DNA of 64,000 nt from Nocardia colli. Lineage in GTDB: Bacteria; Actinomycetota; Actinomycetes; Mycobacteriales; Mycobacteriaceae. The notes under the pieces were generated by a model, which saw only the letters and a list, made by a program, of their open reading frames with translations, ran no database searches and was not told the DNA's origin. The translations under genes were made by a program, and so were the position numbers. The stretch lies in NCBI RefSeq assembly GCF_008704205.1, contig NZ_VXLC01000004.1, forward strand, positions 248,001 through 312,000, read 5' to 3'. Positions 29,910-38,963 of the stretch are shown here, in pieces; within the stretch, counting starts at the first letter, position 1, and each line of letters opens with the position of its first letter.

Positions 29910-30800
29910 TTACTCGCGGGTTCTTACCGAATCTACGTCCCGTCCCGGAGAACGGGAAGGCGGGGTCACCTCGTCCAGGGCCTCGAGCAGCACCGGAAGT
30001 AGTTGTGCGGCGGCCAGTTCGTAGCCGGCCGCCGACGGGTGGAAACCGTCGGCGGAGAACAGGAGTTCGGGTTGCGCCCGGAATTCCGGCGCGAGCAGAT
30101 AACCCATCGGCACCGGTCGGCCGCCGGCCACCGCGGTGGCCACGGTCTGGGCCTTGGCCAGCCGCACGCTCCAGTTGTGCACCACCGTGCGCAGCGGCTG
30201 CGGAATCGCGGTCACCGTGCCGAGATTCGGGCAGGTGCCGACCACCACGACGCTGTCCGCGGTGCGCAGCCGGGCGACCGCGGCGGCCAGCCGGCGCGCG
30301 GACGCGCGGACCGAATGCTTCTTGGTGATGTCGTTGGCGCCGATCAGGATGACCGCGGCGTCCGGCGGCGGGCCGGCCACGAACATGGCGTCCACCTGAC
30401 CGGACAGTCCCTTGGAGGTGGCGCCGGAGATCGCCTTGGTGCTCAACCGGATTCGCTGCCCGGTAGCGAGCGCCAGGCCGCGGGCCAGGCGCACGCCGGG
30501 CACCTCGTCGGCGACCAGGCAGCCGACCCCGGCCGCGGTGGAATCACCGAAGATCATCAGGTGCAGATCCGCCTGCTTACCCGAACGCCAGCGCTCCGGT
30601 ACCAGGCAGCCCGGGGTGTAGATGCCGTCCGCTTCAGGAGGTTTCGAGGTGTCGCGGCCGATGACGCCACGCGCCGCGCCGGCCTGCGCCATCAACAGTC
30701 GAGAGGTCACCCACCAGGCAGCGCCGGTTCCGGAACCGGCCAGGACTGTTGCGGCACCGGTCACCGCGGCCGTACGCCAGCCGATGCGTGGTGCGCTCAC
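29910..30800 (-). CDS. SGNH/GDSL-type esterase, Rv1075c-like
   Basis: A 296-residue exported or membrane-anchored hydrolase. An N-terminal hydrophobic segment (about residues 12-32) acts as anchor or signal. Block I is FGDSTAAG with the nucleophile S87, block III is GANDI, and block V is DGFHPS with the catalytic Asp and His. The start is taken at the GTG before SAPRIGW; the frame upstream reads through non-coding sequence. It precedes the thiolase, as Rv1075c precedes fadA3. The family member Rv1075c is a cell-wall esterase by recall. Confidence 0.88.
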   Translation of the reverse strand: MSAPRIGWRTAAVTGAATVLAGSGTGAAWWVTSRLLMAQAGAARGVIGRDTSKPPEADGIYTPGCLVPERWRSGKQADLHLMIFGDSTAAGVGCLVADEVPGVRLARGLALATGQRIRLSTKAISGATSKGLSGQVDAMFVAGPPPDAAVILIGANDITKKHSVRASARRLAAAVARLRTADSVVVVGTCPNLGTVTAIPQPLRTVVHNWSVRLAKAQTVATAVAGGRPVPMGYLLAPEFRAQPELLFSADGFHPSAAGYELAAAQLLPVLLEALDEVTPPSRSPGRDVDSVRTRE

Positions 30801-30899
30801 GACTCCACCTCGCTGGCGCTCGGTTCCGTCGTGCGCCCAGGCGCGCTGCATCCCTGGTTCGCTCGCTGACGCTCGCTCACAACAGAAAATGTACCGACT

Positions 30900-31379
30900 T
30901 TACGCAGGCGGGGCAGCCGCAGCCGGAACGTCGAACCAGCCGTGCGCCGGAATACTGGCCGCGTCGGTGCTGACCGTGACCTCGATGTGGCCGGGCCCAG
31001 TGTCCTGGAACAGCGCGTACTGGATGCTGCCGTAGAGACCGGTGACGATCGTGTCCTCGTACCGGCCCACCGCACCGGTGGTGGTGTTGCGCCAGTCCAC
31101 CTTCGTGTGCACCTCGCACAGCGGCGCCAGCGGATAGTCGCCGGGACCGATGCCGACCACCGGCAGCGCGCGCATGTTGAGGATGGCCCGGCCCGGCCAC
31201 GCTGCACTGACATCGGCCCAGGTGCGGATGGTCGTCCCACACCAGCCGCCGTAGGCGAGCGTCGGCACCTGCGGGAATTCGATGGTGACTGCGTTCGCCT
31301 GCGCGCCCGGTCCGACCAGCGCGGCCACGGCCGCTCCGGCCAGAACAACGCCGGCCCTGGCGATGTTCGGCTGCTTCAT
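30900..31379 (-). CDS. Secreted hypothetical protein
   Basis: A 159-residue protein with a signal peptide (cleavage near AQANAV, about residue 30). The mature part is beta-rich with single Cys residues in GGWCGT and PLCEVHTKVDW and a closing VTVSTDAASIP segment; it resembles small secreted beta-sandwich proteins of mycobacteria but no named family is recognised. The start is the ATG before KQPNIARAG. It lies 99 bp upstream of the esterase gene on the same strand. Confidence 0.7.
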   Translation of the reverse strand: MKQPNIARAGVVLAGAAVAALVGPGAQANAVTIEFPQVPTLAYGGWCGTTIRTWADVSAAWPGRAILNMRALPVVGIGPGDYPLAPLCEVHTKVDWRNTTTGAVGRYEDTIVTGLYGSIQYALFQDTGPGHIEVTVSTDAASIPAHGWFDVPAAAAPPA

Positions 31380-31488
31380 GGTTCGGATCCTAAATCGGGG
31401 TTTGCTGGAATCCCGGTTTGTCGCGCCGGACGGCCTTGCGCGTGGCGTGCGCCAACTCACACCGGGTCCATCTGGAACTATGGGGCGC

Positions 31489-32880
31489 ATGCGCATCGCC
31501 GACCATGTCGTGGACCTCATCGGCAATACGCCGCTGGTCCGGTTGAACTCTGTTGTAGGCCCGAATGCCGGACTGGTAGCGGCCAAGATCGAATACCTGA
31601 ACCCGGGTGGTAGCTCCAAGGACCGGATCGCGGTGAAGATGATCGACGCCGCGGAGAAGTCCGGGCAGCTCCGCCCCGGCGGCACCATCGTCGAACCCAC
31701 CTCCGGCAACACCGGTGTCGGTCTCGCGCTGGTCGCCCAGCAGCGCGGCTACCACTGCGTTTTCGTCTGCCCGGACAAGGTCAGCGAGGACAAGCGCAAC
31801 GTGCTGCGCGCCTACGGCGCCGAGGTCGTGGTGTGCCCGACCGCCGTCGCGCCGGAGGATCCGGCCAGCTACTACAGCGTGTCCAACCGCTTGGTCGGCG
31901 AGATCGACGGCGCGTGGAAGCCGGACCAGTACTCCAACCCGGGCGGCCCGGACAGCCACTACGAGACCACCGGCCCGGAGATCTGGCGCGACACCGACGG
32001 CAAGGTCACCCACTTCATCGCGGGTGTCGGCACCGGCGGCACGATCACCGGCGTCGGGCGCTACCTCAAGGAGGTGTCCGGCGGCAAGGTCAAGGTCATC
32101 GGCGCCGATCCCGAGGGCTCGGTGTACTCCGGCGGCACCGGTCGGCCGTACCTGGTCGAGGGTGTGGGCGAGGACTTCTGGCCGTCCGCCTATGACCCGG
32201 CCATCCCGGACGAGATCATCGCGGTCTCCGACGCGGACTCCTTCGACATGACCCGCCGCCTGGCCCGCGAGGAAGGCCTGCTGGTCGGCGGCTCGTGCGG
32301 CATGGCCGTGGTCGCGGCCATCGAGGTCGCCAAGCGCGACCCGGACGCCGTGGTCGTGGTGCTGCTGCCGGACGGTGGCCGCGGCTACCTGTCCAAGATC
32401 TTCAACGACCAGTGGATGAGCTCCTACGGCTTCCTGCGCGAGCGGCTCGACGGCTCCATGGTCGAACCGCTGGTCGGCGACGTGCTGCGGGGCAAGTCCG
32501 GCGAGCTGCCCGACCTGGTGCACACCCATCCGTCGGAGACCCTGCGCGACGCGATCGAGATCCTGCGCGAGTACGGCGTCTCGCAGATGCCCGTGGTCGG
32601 CGCGGAGCCGCCGGTGATGGCGGGCGAGGTCGCGGGCAGCGTCTCGGAGCGCGACCTGCTCTCGGCGGTGTTCGAAGGCCGTGCGCACCTGACGGATTCG
32701 GTCGGCAAGCACATGAGCCCGTCGTTCCCGCTGATCGGCGCGGGCGAACCGATCTCCGCCGCGACCAAGGCGCTGTCGGACACCGACGCGTTGATGGTGG
32801 TCGAGGAGGGCAAGCCGGTCGGCGTCATCACCCGGCACGACCTGCTCGGCTTCCTGAGCATCGGCACGCTCGGGCACTGA
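31489..32880 (+). CDS. cbs: Cystathionine beta-synthase
   Basis: A 463-residue PLP enzyme condensing serine and homocysteine to cystathionine in transsulfuration. The PLP lysine is K44 in NPGGSSKDR, the glycine-rich phosphate loop is GTGGT, and two CBS domains fill about residues 335-463. It is very similar over its full length to M. tuberculosis Cbs (464 residues), including the MRIA start, which fixes the start at 31489 rather than the ATG at 31480. With metB further along it forms the methionine/cysteine interconversion pair. Confidence 0.96.
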   Translation: MRIADHVVDLIGNTPLVRLNSVVGPNAGLVAAKIEYLNPGGSSKDRIAVKMIDAAEKSGQLRPGGTIVEPTSGNTGVGLALVAQQRGYHCVFVCPDKVSEDKRNVLRAYGAEVVVCPTAVAPEDPASYYSVSNRLVGEIDGAWKPDQYSNPGGPDSHYETTGPEIWRDTDGKVTHFIAGVGTGGTITGVGRYLKEVSGGKVKVIGADPEGSVYSGGTGRPYLVEGVGEDFWPSAYDPAIPDEIIAVSDADSFDMTRRLAREEGLLVGGSCGMAVVAAIEVAKRDPDAVVVVLLPDGGRGYLSKIFNDQWMSSYGFLRERLDGSMVEPLVGDVLRGKSGELPDLVHTHPSETLRDAIEILREYGVSQMPVVGAEPPVMAGEVAGSVSERDLLSAVFEGRAHLTDSVGKHMSPSFPLIGAGEPISAATKALSDTDALMVVEEGKPVGVITRHDLLGFLSIGTLGH

Positions 32881-32923
32881 GTTCTCGCACGCCTCTTGAT
32901 CTTTCGTGCCTTGGTGCGGGAGG

Positions 32924-33748
32924 TCAGGGGGCGTGCGTCTGTTCGAGGCGGGCGCGCAGGGCGAGGGCGTCGCGCGGGGCCATGACCTTGGCGTCGTTGT
33001 CGAAATAGCAGTAGACGTCGTGATGGGCAGACCAGGTGCGGATCTTGTCGGCCCACATGTCGAGGCCCTCGTCGGTGTAGCCGCTGACGTAGAGCTCGTC
33101 GTGGCCGTGCAGCCGGAGGTAGACGAAGTCCGCGGTGACCTCCTCGATCATCGGGAATTTGCCTGCGGCGTCGGCGATTACGAGCGCGATCTGGTGCTTG
33201 GTCAGTAGGTCGGTGAATTCCGGCGTGGCGAAGCTGGGGTGGCGGATCTCCAAGGCGTACCGCAGCGGGCGGTCCGCGTCGGTGGTCGGGTAGGCCGGAT
33301 CCACCCGGTGGTCATGCTGTTTCGCTATTTCCGCGGCCTGTGTAGTGGTGCGGGGGAGGTGGCTGAAAAAGTTAGCCAGCACCTCCGGATCGAACTGGAA
33401 GTTCGGCGGCAACTGCCAGAGGATCGGGCCCAATTTGGGCCCGAGGGCGAGCATTCCGGAGGCGAGGAAGTTCGCCAGCAATTCGTCGCCGTCGCGCAGC
33501 CGCTTCATGTGCGTGATGAATCTGCTGCCCTTCACCGCGAACACGAAATCGTCCGGCGTCTGACTCGCCCAATTCTGATAACTCGACGGGCGTTGCAACG
33601 CGTAGAACGAGCCGTTGATCTCGACGCTGTTCAGCTGTTGCGACAGATAGGCAAGCTCACGCTTCTGCGTCACGCCTTCCGGATAGAAGACCCCACGCCA
33701 GGGCGGATACACCCACCCCGACGTGCCGATCCTGATCTCGCCCATCAC
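32924..33748 (-). CDS. DUF72 (YecE-like) protein
   Basis: A 274-residue TIM-barrel-like protein of the DUF72 family. It has the typical IRIGTSGWVYPPWRG opening, YLSQQLNSVEINGSFYAL, a central ILWQLPPNF and a closing DVYCYFDNDAKVMAP. Function is unknown; a nuclease or hydrolase role has been suggested for the fold. It begins 13 bp after the NCS1 transporter gene and so may be part of the riboswitch-controlled transcript. Either the GTG at 33748 or the ATG at 33745 may be the start. Confidence 0.9.
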   Translation of the reverse strand: MMGEIRIGTSGWVYPPWRGVFYPEGVTQKRELAYLSQQLNSVEINGSFYALQRPSSYQNWASQTPDDFVFAVKGSRFITHMKRLRDGDELLANFLASGMLALGPKLGPILWQLPPNFQFDPEVLANFFSHLPRTTTQAAEIAKQHDHRVDPAYPTTDADRPLRYALEIRHPSFATPEFTDLLTKHQIALVIADAAGKFPMIEEVTADFVYLRLHGHDELYVSGYTDEGLDMWADKIRTWSAHHDVYCYFDNDAKVMAPRDALALRARLEQTHAP

Positions 33749-33761
33749 TCCATCGTGGCAG

Positions 33762-35150
33762 CTAGCCGGATACGCCGTCGGTTACCCGAGCACGCCGGAG
33801 GGTCGAGATCCGGCCGAACGCCCACGCGACCACCAGCGCCGCGAGGAACGACAGCAGCGACGCGCTCATCCACGCCTGCTTGGTGAAGTGCAGCTTTTCC
33901 TGCACGTCTACCCAGAAGGTGGTCCACACCCCGGCATCGCCGGGATTGATGAGCTGATACACCGAGAGCCCGGCCAGCCAGGCGACGATCATCCCCCAGC
34001 GCGGCGGGGCGTCGTCGGCGGTGTTCCAGTCGCCTTTCGCCCGCAGGAAGAAGTCGGCGACCAGCACGCCGAGCAGCGGCACGAACACCGAACCGATCAG
34101 CCCGAGGAAGCCGAAGTAGTTGGCCATGTTCAGCTGCAACGCGAGCACCGTGATCAGCACGCCGAGCCCGATCGACAGGATCCGCCGGTCGATGCGCGGT
34201 GCGAGGTTCTGGATCGAGACGGCGGTGGAGTACACGTTGGCGAACGACTGATCGGCCTCGCGCAGCACGAACACGAAGAAGAACAGTCCGCCGAGACTCA
34301 CCTGGAGGAACGGCGAGTACTGACCGTCGCCGGTCGCCCGGGCCAGCGCGAACAGGCCGAGCGTGTAGGCCACGATCTGGGTGATCGCGTAGGCCCCGCT
34401 GGCCGCGCCGAACGCGGAGCCGGTGCTGCGCGAGTGCCGGGTGTAGTCCGCGGCCACCGGCACCCAGGAGATGGACACCGCGAGCGCGGCATCGGTGGCG
34501 ATCCAGAAGAGGTTCCAGTCGGCGCCGAACGGGCCGCTGCCGTGCGGGCCGGGGTTGGCCGACAGATCGGGCAGGCCGGTGCGGAAGAACTGGATGTAGA
34601 ACCAGATCAGCGCGATCACCACGCCGACCGTGACGAACCGGCGCAGCAGCCGCACCGAACCGAGCGGCCAGATGGTCAGCGCCGTGGTGAGCACGCCGGC
34701 CGCTACCACGTAGAGCCAGTGCGGACCGCCGCCGAACAGCTCGTCGGCCGCGTCGCCGATCACGATCAATTCGAAGGTGCCCCAGCCGATCAGCTGCGCG
34801 ATGTTCAAAACGGTGGGCAGATAACTGAGTTTCGCGCCGAACAGGCCGCGCAGCAGGACCATGGCCGGCTTGCCGGTCTTGGCGCCGGGGATGGCCGCCA
34901 GGCCGAGCATCAGGCCGCCGACGACCGTGCCGACGATCATCGCGAGGATGCCCGCGGAGATGGAAATCTGCGGTGCGCCGTCGGAATTCGGTGCCAGCAC
35001 GGTGTACGCGCCGGAGAAGGCGATGAGGCTGACACCCAGGTTTGCCCAGAATGCGCTCTGGTCCCAGAAGGACAGCACCTTCGGGGCGGGCTCGTCGAGG
35101 GTGAAGGGGGCCTCGTGCCGTTCGGAGTTGTGCAGGGTCGATGAAGACAT
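33762..35150 (-). CDS. NCS1 transporter under TPP riboswitch (CytX-like)
   Basis: A 462-residue permease of the nucleobase:cation symporter 1 family with about 12 membrane segments. The family signature occurs near the first segments (FWDQSAFWANLGVSL) and in the SISWVPVAADYTRHSR region. A TPP riboswitch lies directly upstream on the same strand, which points to thiamine or its precursor hydroxymethylpyrimidine as substrate, as for CytX. It heads a probable operon with the DUF72 gene. Confidence 0.88.
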   Translation of the reverse strand: MSSSTLHNSERHEAPFTLDEPAPKVLSFWDQSAFWANLGVSLIAFSGAYTVLAPNSDGAPQISISAGILAMIVGTVVGGLMLGLAAIPGAKTGKPAMVLLRGLFGAKLSYLPTVLNIAQLIGWGTFELIVIGDAADELFGGGPHWLYVVAAGVLTTALTIWPLGSVRLLRRFVTVGVVIALIWFYIQFFRTGLPDLSANPGPHGSGPFGADWNLFWIATDAALAVSISWVPVAADYTRHSRSTGSAFGAASGAYAITQIVAYTLGLFALARATGDGQYSPFLQVSLGGLFFFVFVLREADQSFANVYSTAVSIQNLAPRIDRRILSIGLGVLITVLALQLNMANYFGFLGLIGSVFVPLLGVLVADFFLRAKGDWNTADDAPPRWGMIVAWLAGLSVYQLINPGDAGVWTTFWVDVQEKLHFTKQAWMSASLLSFLAALVVAWAFGRISTLRRARVTDGVSG

Positions 35151-35164
35151 GCCCGAAACGCTCT

Positions 35165-35256
35165 TCCTACGCCGGCATTACCCGGACAGGTTCATGCGGT
35201 CGGCGAAGCGCTGGGGTTCGCCCTCTCAGCCCGGCCTTGCCCGAGCTCCCGCGGTG
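35165..35256 (-). promoter_or_regulatory. TPP (THI-box) riboswitch
   Basis: Read on the minus strand, the element has the conserved words CGGGAGCTCGGGCAAG, GGCTGAGAGGG, ATGAACCTG and CCGGGTAATGCCGGCGTAGG of thiamine pyrophosphate riboswitches, in the right order. It ends 14 bp before the NCS1 transporter start. When TPP is abundant it should shut off expression, probably by hiding the ribosome binding site since the element abuts the gene. Confidence 0.93.
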
Positions 35257-35517
35257 GGGGTGGTTCGGGCGAATAGTACACGTGGGTGTCCGGCGGTCCG
35301 TGCGATTCGCACGGCCGCTGCGTTCGAACGGCTGTGAACTGCAAGTTCGCTCGACTCGGTATCCTGGAAACCGGACTGAGTACGAACCATTGCAGGCGTT
35401 AGGAAATGTCCGTTCTGAACTGGGGATTGGTGCCTGCGGCCGGGATCACACCGGCCGTTAACCGCGATAACGGAGTTGTAACGGTCTGTTCACCGTCTAG
35501 GGCCAGGATTACGAGGT

Positions 35518-36651
35518 ATGACTCGGAGGCAAGTGATCGGTTGGGTAGCTCTGCTTACCTCGGTGCTTGCCGGGGCCGAGTTGCTCGATCGGGTGAATTT
35601 TCCCGCGCCGCAGATGATTCTCGCGATCGTCGTCGGCGGCGCCCTCGCGTTGGCCGGGAAGTTGCCCGCGCCGATGCCCCGCCAGCTGTCGTGCGGCGTG
35701 CAGTCCATGCTCGGTGTGTTGATGGGCAGTTATCTGGAGATCTCGCTGCTGTCGAGTATCGGGCTGGCGTTGATCCCGGTGCTCGCGGTGACGGTGGCGA
35801 CGCTGCTGATCAGCCTGCTGGTCGCGGTGGTGTTCGCCCGCTTCGCGCACGTCGAACTGCCGACCGCGACGCTCGGGCTGCTGGCCGGCGGTTCCGCCGC
35901 GGTGGTGGCGGTGGCCGACGATATGGACGCCGATCCGCGTCAGGTGGCGTTCATGCAGTACCTGCGGGTCGCGTTGGTCGCGGTGAGCGCGCCGGCCCTC
36001 GGGGCGCTGCTGAGCAACAGCGGCGACGGGCTGAGCAACGAGAAGGTGACGCTCGGCGGCGCGGTCACCAATCCTGATCTGCCGTTCTGGATGATCGTCG
36101 GGCGCGGCGATCAGGTCGCCGGGTTGTCCATCGCGGTGATGCTGTGCGTCATCGGCACCAAGCTGGGCCGGCGGCTCGGGTTGCCGAGCCCCGCGCTGAT
36201 CGGGCCGATGCTGATGACCGCGGTGCTCACCGCGTTGGGCGTAAGCCACGGGTACGCGCCGACGAACCTGTTCAAGGATCTGCTGTTCGTGCTGATCGGC
36301 TTCGAGGTCGGAACTCGCTTCACCCGCACCGTCGTTCGCGAGATGGCCCGGATGATTCCCGGCATGACGGTCACCATCGTCGCGTTGTCCGCGATCGTCG
36401 CGGGACTCGCCTTCGCGGTGGCAACTTTCGTAGATCTCGAGCTGTCCGATATCTACCTCGCGACCACGCCCGGCGGGATCAACGCGGTGCTGGCCACGGC
36501 CGAGTCGATGGACGCGAACCTGCCGCTGATCACCTGCGTGCAGAGCATGCGGCTGCTGCTCATGGTGTTGATGCTGCCGCTGCTGGCCAAGGCGATGCGC
36601 TGGTTCTCGGCGCGGCAGTTACAGCTGGCGCAGCCCGAACTGGTGGCCTGA
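35518..36651 (+). CDS. AbrB-type membrane protein (PF05145 family)
   Basis: A 377-residue integral membrane protein with two similar halves, each with the AbrB duplication pattern (PAPQMILAIVVGGALALAGK and PSPALIGPMLMTAVLTALG). The family was once called ammonia monooxygenase-like and is a putative transporter or regulator. The motif AGGSAAVVAVADDMDADPR also fits. The start ATG follows a GAGGT site. It is divergent from the riboswitch unit and ends 14 bp before the convergent DUF4254 gene. Confidence 0.85.
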   Translation: MTRRQVIGWVALLTSVLAGAELLDRVNFPAPQMILAIVVGGALALAGKLPAPMPRQLSCGVQSMLGVLMGSYLEISLLSSIGLALIPVLAVTVATLLISLLVAVVFARFAHVELPTATLGLLAGGSAAVVAVADDMDADPRQVAFMQYLRVALVAVSAPALGALLSNSGDGLSNEKVTLGGAVTNPDLPFWMIVGRGDQVAGLSIAVMLCVIGTKLGRRLGLPSPALIGPMLMTAVLTALGVSHGYAPTNLFKDLLFVLIGFEVGTRFTRTVVREMARMIPGMTVTIVALSAIVAGLAFAVATFVDLELSDIYLATTPGGINAVLATAESMDANLPLITCVQSMRLLLMVLMLPLLAKAMRWFSARQLQLAQPELVA

Positions 36652-36665
36652 CCCGGCCTGCGGCA

Positions 36666-37100
36666 CTACGCCTTTCGCACCGCACCCACGATGAGATCCG
36701 TCCATTCGTCGGCCAGCGAGGCGAGCCGATACCACGCCGCGTGTACGCGGAGGTCGGAGACTTTCTCGGCGGTGTGCAGCAGATGACTGGCGTGCGCGTG
36801 CGCCGCGGCCATGCGATCGACGGTGGCGCCGAGTGATCCGGTGCGCAGATGCTCGGTGCAGCTGCGGCGCGGGAGCTGAGTGGCAACCCAGTTGTCGATG
36901 GCGGCGACCAATTCGGCGCGCCGGCAATCGATTCCGGCGGCCCCGAGCGGATTGCCGTGCCGCTGCCGGTGCAGCGTGGCCAACCGGCGGGCCAGGTCGA
37001 TCAGCGGATGGTCGGTGTTCGGATCGCCGGCGTGGCTGCCGAAGGCGGCGACCAGTTCGCGTTGATCAGGCAATGATCGGTCGGCTGACAAGGTCTTCAT
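36666..37100 (-). CDS. DUF4254 domain protein
   Basis: A 144-residue cytoplasmic helical protein. PLIDLARRLATLHRQRHGNPLG, IDNWVATQLPR and AEKVSDLRVHA in this order are characteristic of the DUF4254 family, often found near glycosyltransferase or biosynthesis genes; function unknown. The start is the ATG before KTLSADRSL, preceded by an AGGTGCACG site. The longer upstream frame is not protein-like. Confidence 0.8.
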   Translation of the reverse strand: MKTLSADRSLPDQRELVAAFGSHAGDPNTDHPLIDLARRLATLHRQRHGNPLGAAGIDCRRAELVAAIDNWVATQLPRRSCTEHLRTGSLGATVDRMAAAHAHASHLLHTAEKVSDLRVHAAWYRLASLADEWTDLIVGAVRKA

Positions 37101-37448
37101 CGTGCACCTCCGGGTGACGTCAGGCGGGAGGCATTGCCCTGATGCCGAATCCGGGATAAGCGTGCGCCGCGTACCTCGGCGTGTCGGTGACATCGAGATG
37201 GCACCGCGATGACAGGTCGTAACAATCTTCTCCTCATGGCGTGGGCCGGGGTTGTGAGGAAGATCGACCAGTCTCGGGTGGCCGGAGTAGAGAGTACGTC
37301 GCCCGCGTGCCGGACAGGTTAGCGGTCGCGCCGAAAGTCGCAATGTGGCAAATTATCTGCAAATAGACGATTCGAGTTATGTGGCCAGGGTATAACCGGC
37401 CATGAAGCAGCCTCGGCAACCGCCATGGCGTAATCGGATAGCGAAGGG
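37101..37448. other. Divergent intergenic region
   Basis: This 348-bp gap separates the DUF4254 gene (minus) from the MscS-like gene (plus). The right end (37330-37400) is AT-rich and probably holds the promoter of the channel gene. No coding sequence, RNA gene or strong dyad was recognised. Confidence 0.4.
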
Positions 37449-38327
37449 ATGGGCATGTACACCTCCAGTTTGGCTATCGATTTCCAGAAGGGGTTCTCGG
37501 ACGCGTGGAGTTCGGTGGCCACGTTCGTCCCCAAGCTGGCCGGATTCATCGTCATCTTGCTCATCGGCTGGATCGTCGCGAAGGTCGTCTCGACGATCGT
37601 GGACAAGGTGCTCGACCGGCTCGGGTTCGACCGCCTGGTCGAGCGCGGCGGGCTCAAGCAGATGATGTCGCGCAGCCGCTACGACGCTTCCGACCTGCTG
37701 GCGAAGCTGGCCTACTACGCGATTCTGCTGATCGCCCTGCAACTCGGTTTCGGCGTGTTCGGGCCGAACCCGGTGAGCGATCTGCTCGACGGCATCGTGT
37801 CCTGGCTGCCGAAGGCCGCGGTCGCCATCATCATCGTGGTGATCGCCGGCGCGATCGCGTCCGCGGTGCGTGACCTGGTCGGCAACATGCTCGGCGGGCT
37901 GTCCTACGGCGCGATGATCGGCCGGATCGCCGCGGTGTTCATCTGGGGCGTCGGCATCGTGGCCGCGCTGAACCAGATCGGTGTGGCCATGTCGGTCACC
38001 ATGCCCATCCTGATCACGGTGCTCGCCACCATCGGCGGCATTCTGGTGGTCGGCGTCGGCGGCGGCATGGTCCGGCCGATGCAGCAGCGCTGGGAGGGCT
38101 GGCTGAGCGGCCTGGAAGAGGAGATGCCCGCGGTCAAGGGGCATGCGGAGGCGTACTCGCGCGGCCGTGAGGATGCCTCGCGGGAGCAGCTATGGATGGA
38201 TCAGCAGGCCACCCGCGGCCAGGGCCAGCACGCGCAGCAGTGGGATCAGGGCGCGATGCAGGGCGGCGGCTCGTACGAGCAGTCCGGTGAGTACATGGGC
38301 TACCGCGACCCGGGCGAGCGGCGCTAG
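37449..38327 (+). CDS. Mechanosensitive-channel-like membrane protein (conserved TM helix repeat)
   Basis: A 292-residue protein with about five membrane segments. The first is followed by an amphipathic stretch (VVSTIVDKVLDRLGFDRLVERGG), a pattern of the small conserved-TM-helix family that forms MscS-like or CmpX-like membrane proteins. A soluble beta domain of true MscS is missing. The C-terminal 70 residues are hydrophilic and Gln/Gly-rich. The ATG at 37449 or 37455 may be the start. A strong terminator hairpin follows. Confidence 0.78.
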   Translation: MGMYTSSLAIDFQKGFSDAWSSVATFVPKLAGFIVILLIGWIVAKVVSTIVDKVLDRLGFDRLVERGGLKQMMSRSRYDASDLLAKLAYYAILLIALQLGFGVFGPNPVSDLLDGIVSWLPKAAVAIIIVVIAGAIASAVRDLVGNMLGGLSYGAMIGRIAAVFIWGVGIVAALNQIGVAMSVTMPILITVLATIGGILVVGVGGGMVRPMQQRWEGWLSGLEEEMPAVKGHAEAYSRGREDASREQLWMDQQATRGQGQHAQQWDQGAMQGGGSYEQSGEYMGYRDPGERR

Positions 38328-38339
38328 GCACGCACAACA

Positions 38340-38379
38340 AACGCGTCCGCCGTGGGCTTGTGCCTGCGGCGGACGCGTT
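38340..38379. terminator. Bidirectional terminator
   Basis: AACGCGTCCGCCG and CGGCGGACGCGTT form a perfect 13-bp stem with a 14-base loop between the convergent MscS-like gene and the next minus-strand gene. It serves both directions. Confidence 0.8.
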
Positions 38380-38390
38380 GTGTCAGGGGT

Positions 38391-38759
38391 TCAGGCGAAC
38401 TGCTGGGACGAGTGCAGGCACACGCTCGCCAGGCGCAGCTGGAGCCAATCGGCGTTCGCCCAGCTACCGAGGTCACCCGGCGCGGCACTGGTCATGCCGT
38501 GCTCGGCCGCGGCCTCGCGCACTTGATCGAGCAGTCCGCGCGCGTAACCCGCGAGCAGCACGCTCATCGGCACCCGCGCGGCGCCTTCGACGCCGAGTTC
38601 GAGAATGTCGCGCACGGCCGCCGCATGCTGGTCCAGCGCCGCCGAAAGGGCGGGCAGTTCCGCCGCCGCGGCAAGCGCCGGCATCCCGTGCGTCTTGTGC
38701 AGGCGGGTCAATATCTTGCGCGCCGACACTTCGAGCAACGCGGGGCCGAGCAGAAACAT
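38391..38759 (-). CDS. Small helical protein, possibly DUF6401
   Basis: A 122-residue all-helical cytoplasmic protein rich in Ala and Leu (LAAAAELPALSAALDQHAAAV, read as two adjoining segments) without signal or membrane segment. Length and the DQHAAAVRD motif resemble the DUF6401 family of actinobacteria as I recall it, but this is uncertain. It stands alone after a terminator, convergent with the channel gene. Confidence 0.6.
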   Translation of the reverse strand: MFLLGPALLEVSARKILTRLHKTHGMPALAAAAELPALSAALDQHAAAVRDILELGVEGAARVPMSVLLAGYARGLLDQVREAAAEHGMTSAAPGDLGSWANADWLQLRLASVCLHSSQQFA

Positions 38760-38963
38760 GTTCCTATGCTAGCAATCGGCGAGTCTTTATAGAACTGTGA
38801 CGCTTCACCCAGTCTGTTTTGCCGGAAAAGTGAGTTACAGCAAACTCGCCGCATTGAAAAGTATTGGGAGAGAATCAGTTCGCCAGCCGGTGTCGATAAA
38901 TGCGACCGTCCGGTATGGATACGATTTCCGGCGACCGCGAACTGATTCCGTCGATGCCGCCGG

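Noticed and set aside
33723..35144. Long plus-strand open frame opposite the NCS1 transporter
   Set aside because: It is the antisense shadow of the permease gene; its protein is low-complexity, rich in Arg, Glu and Gln, and matches no membrane or enzyme pattern.
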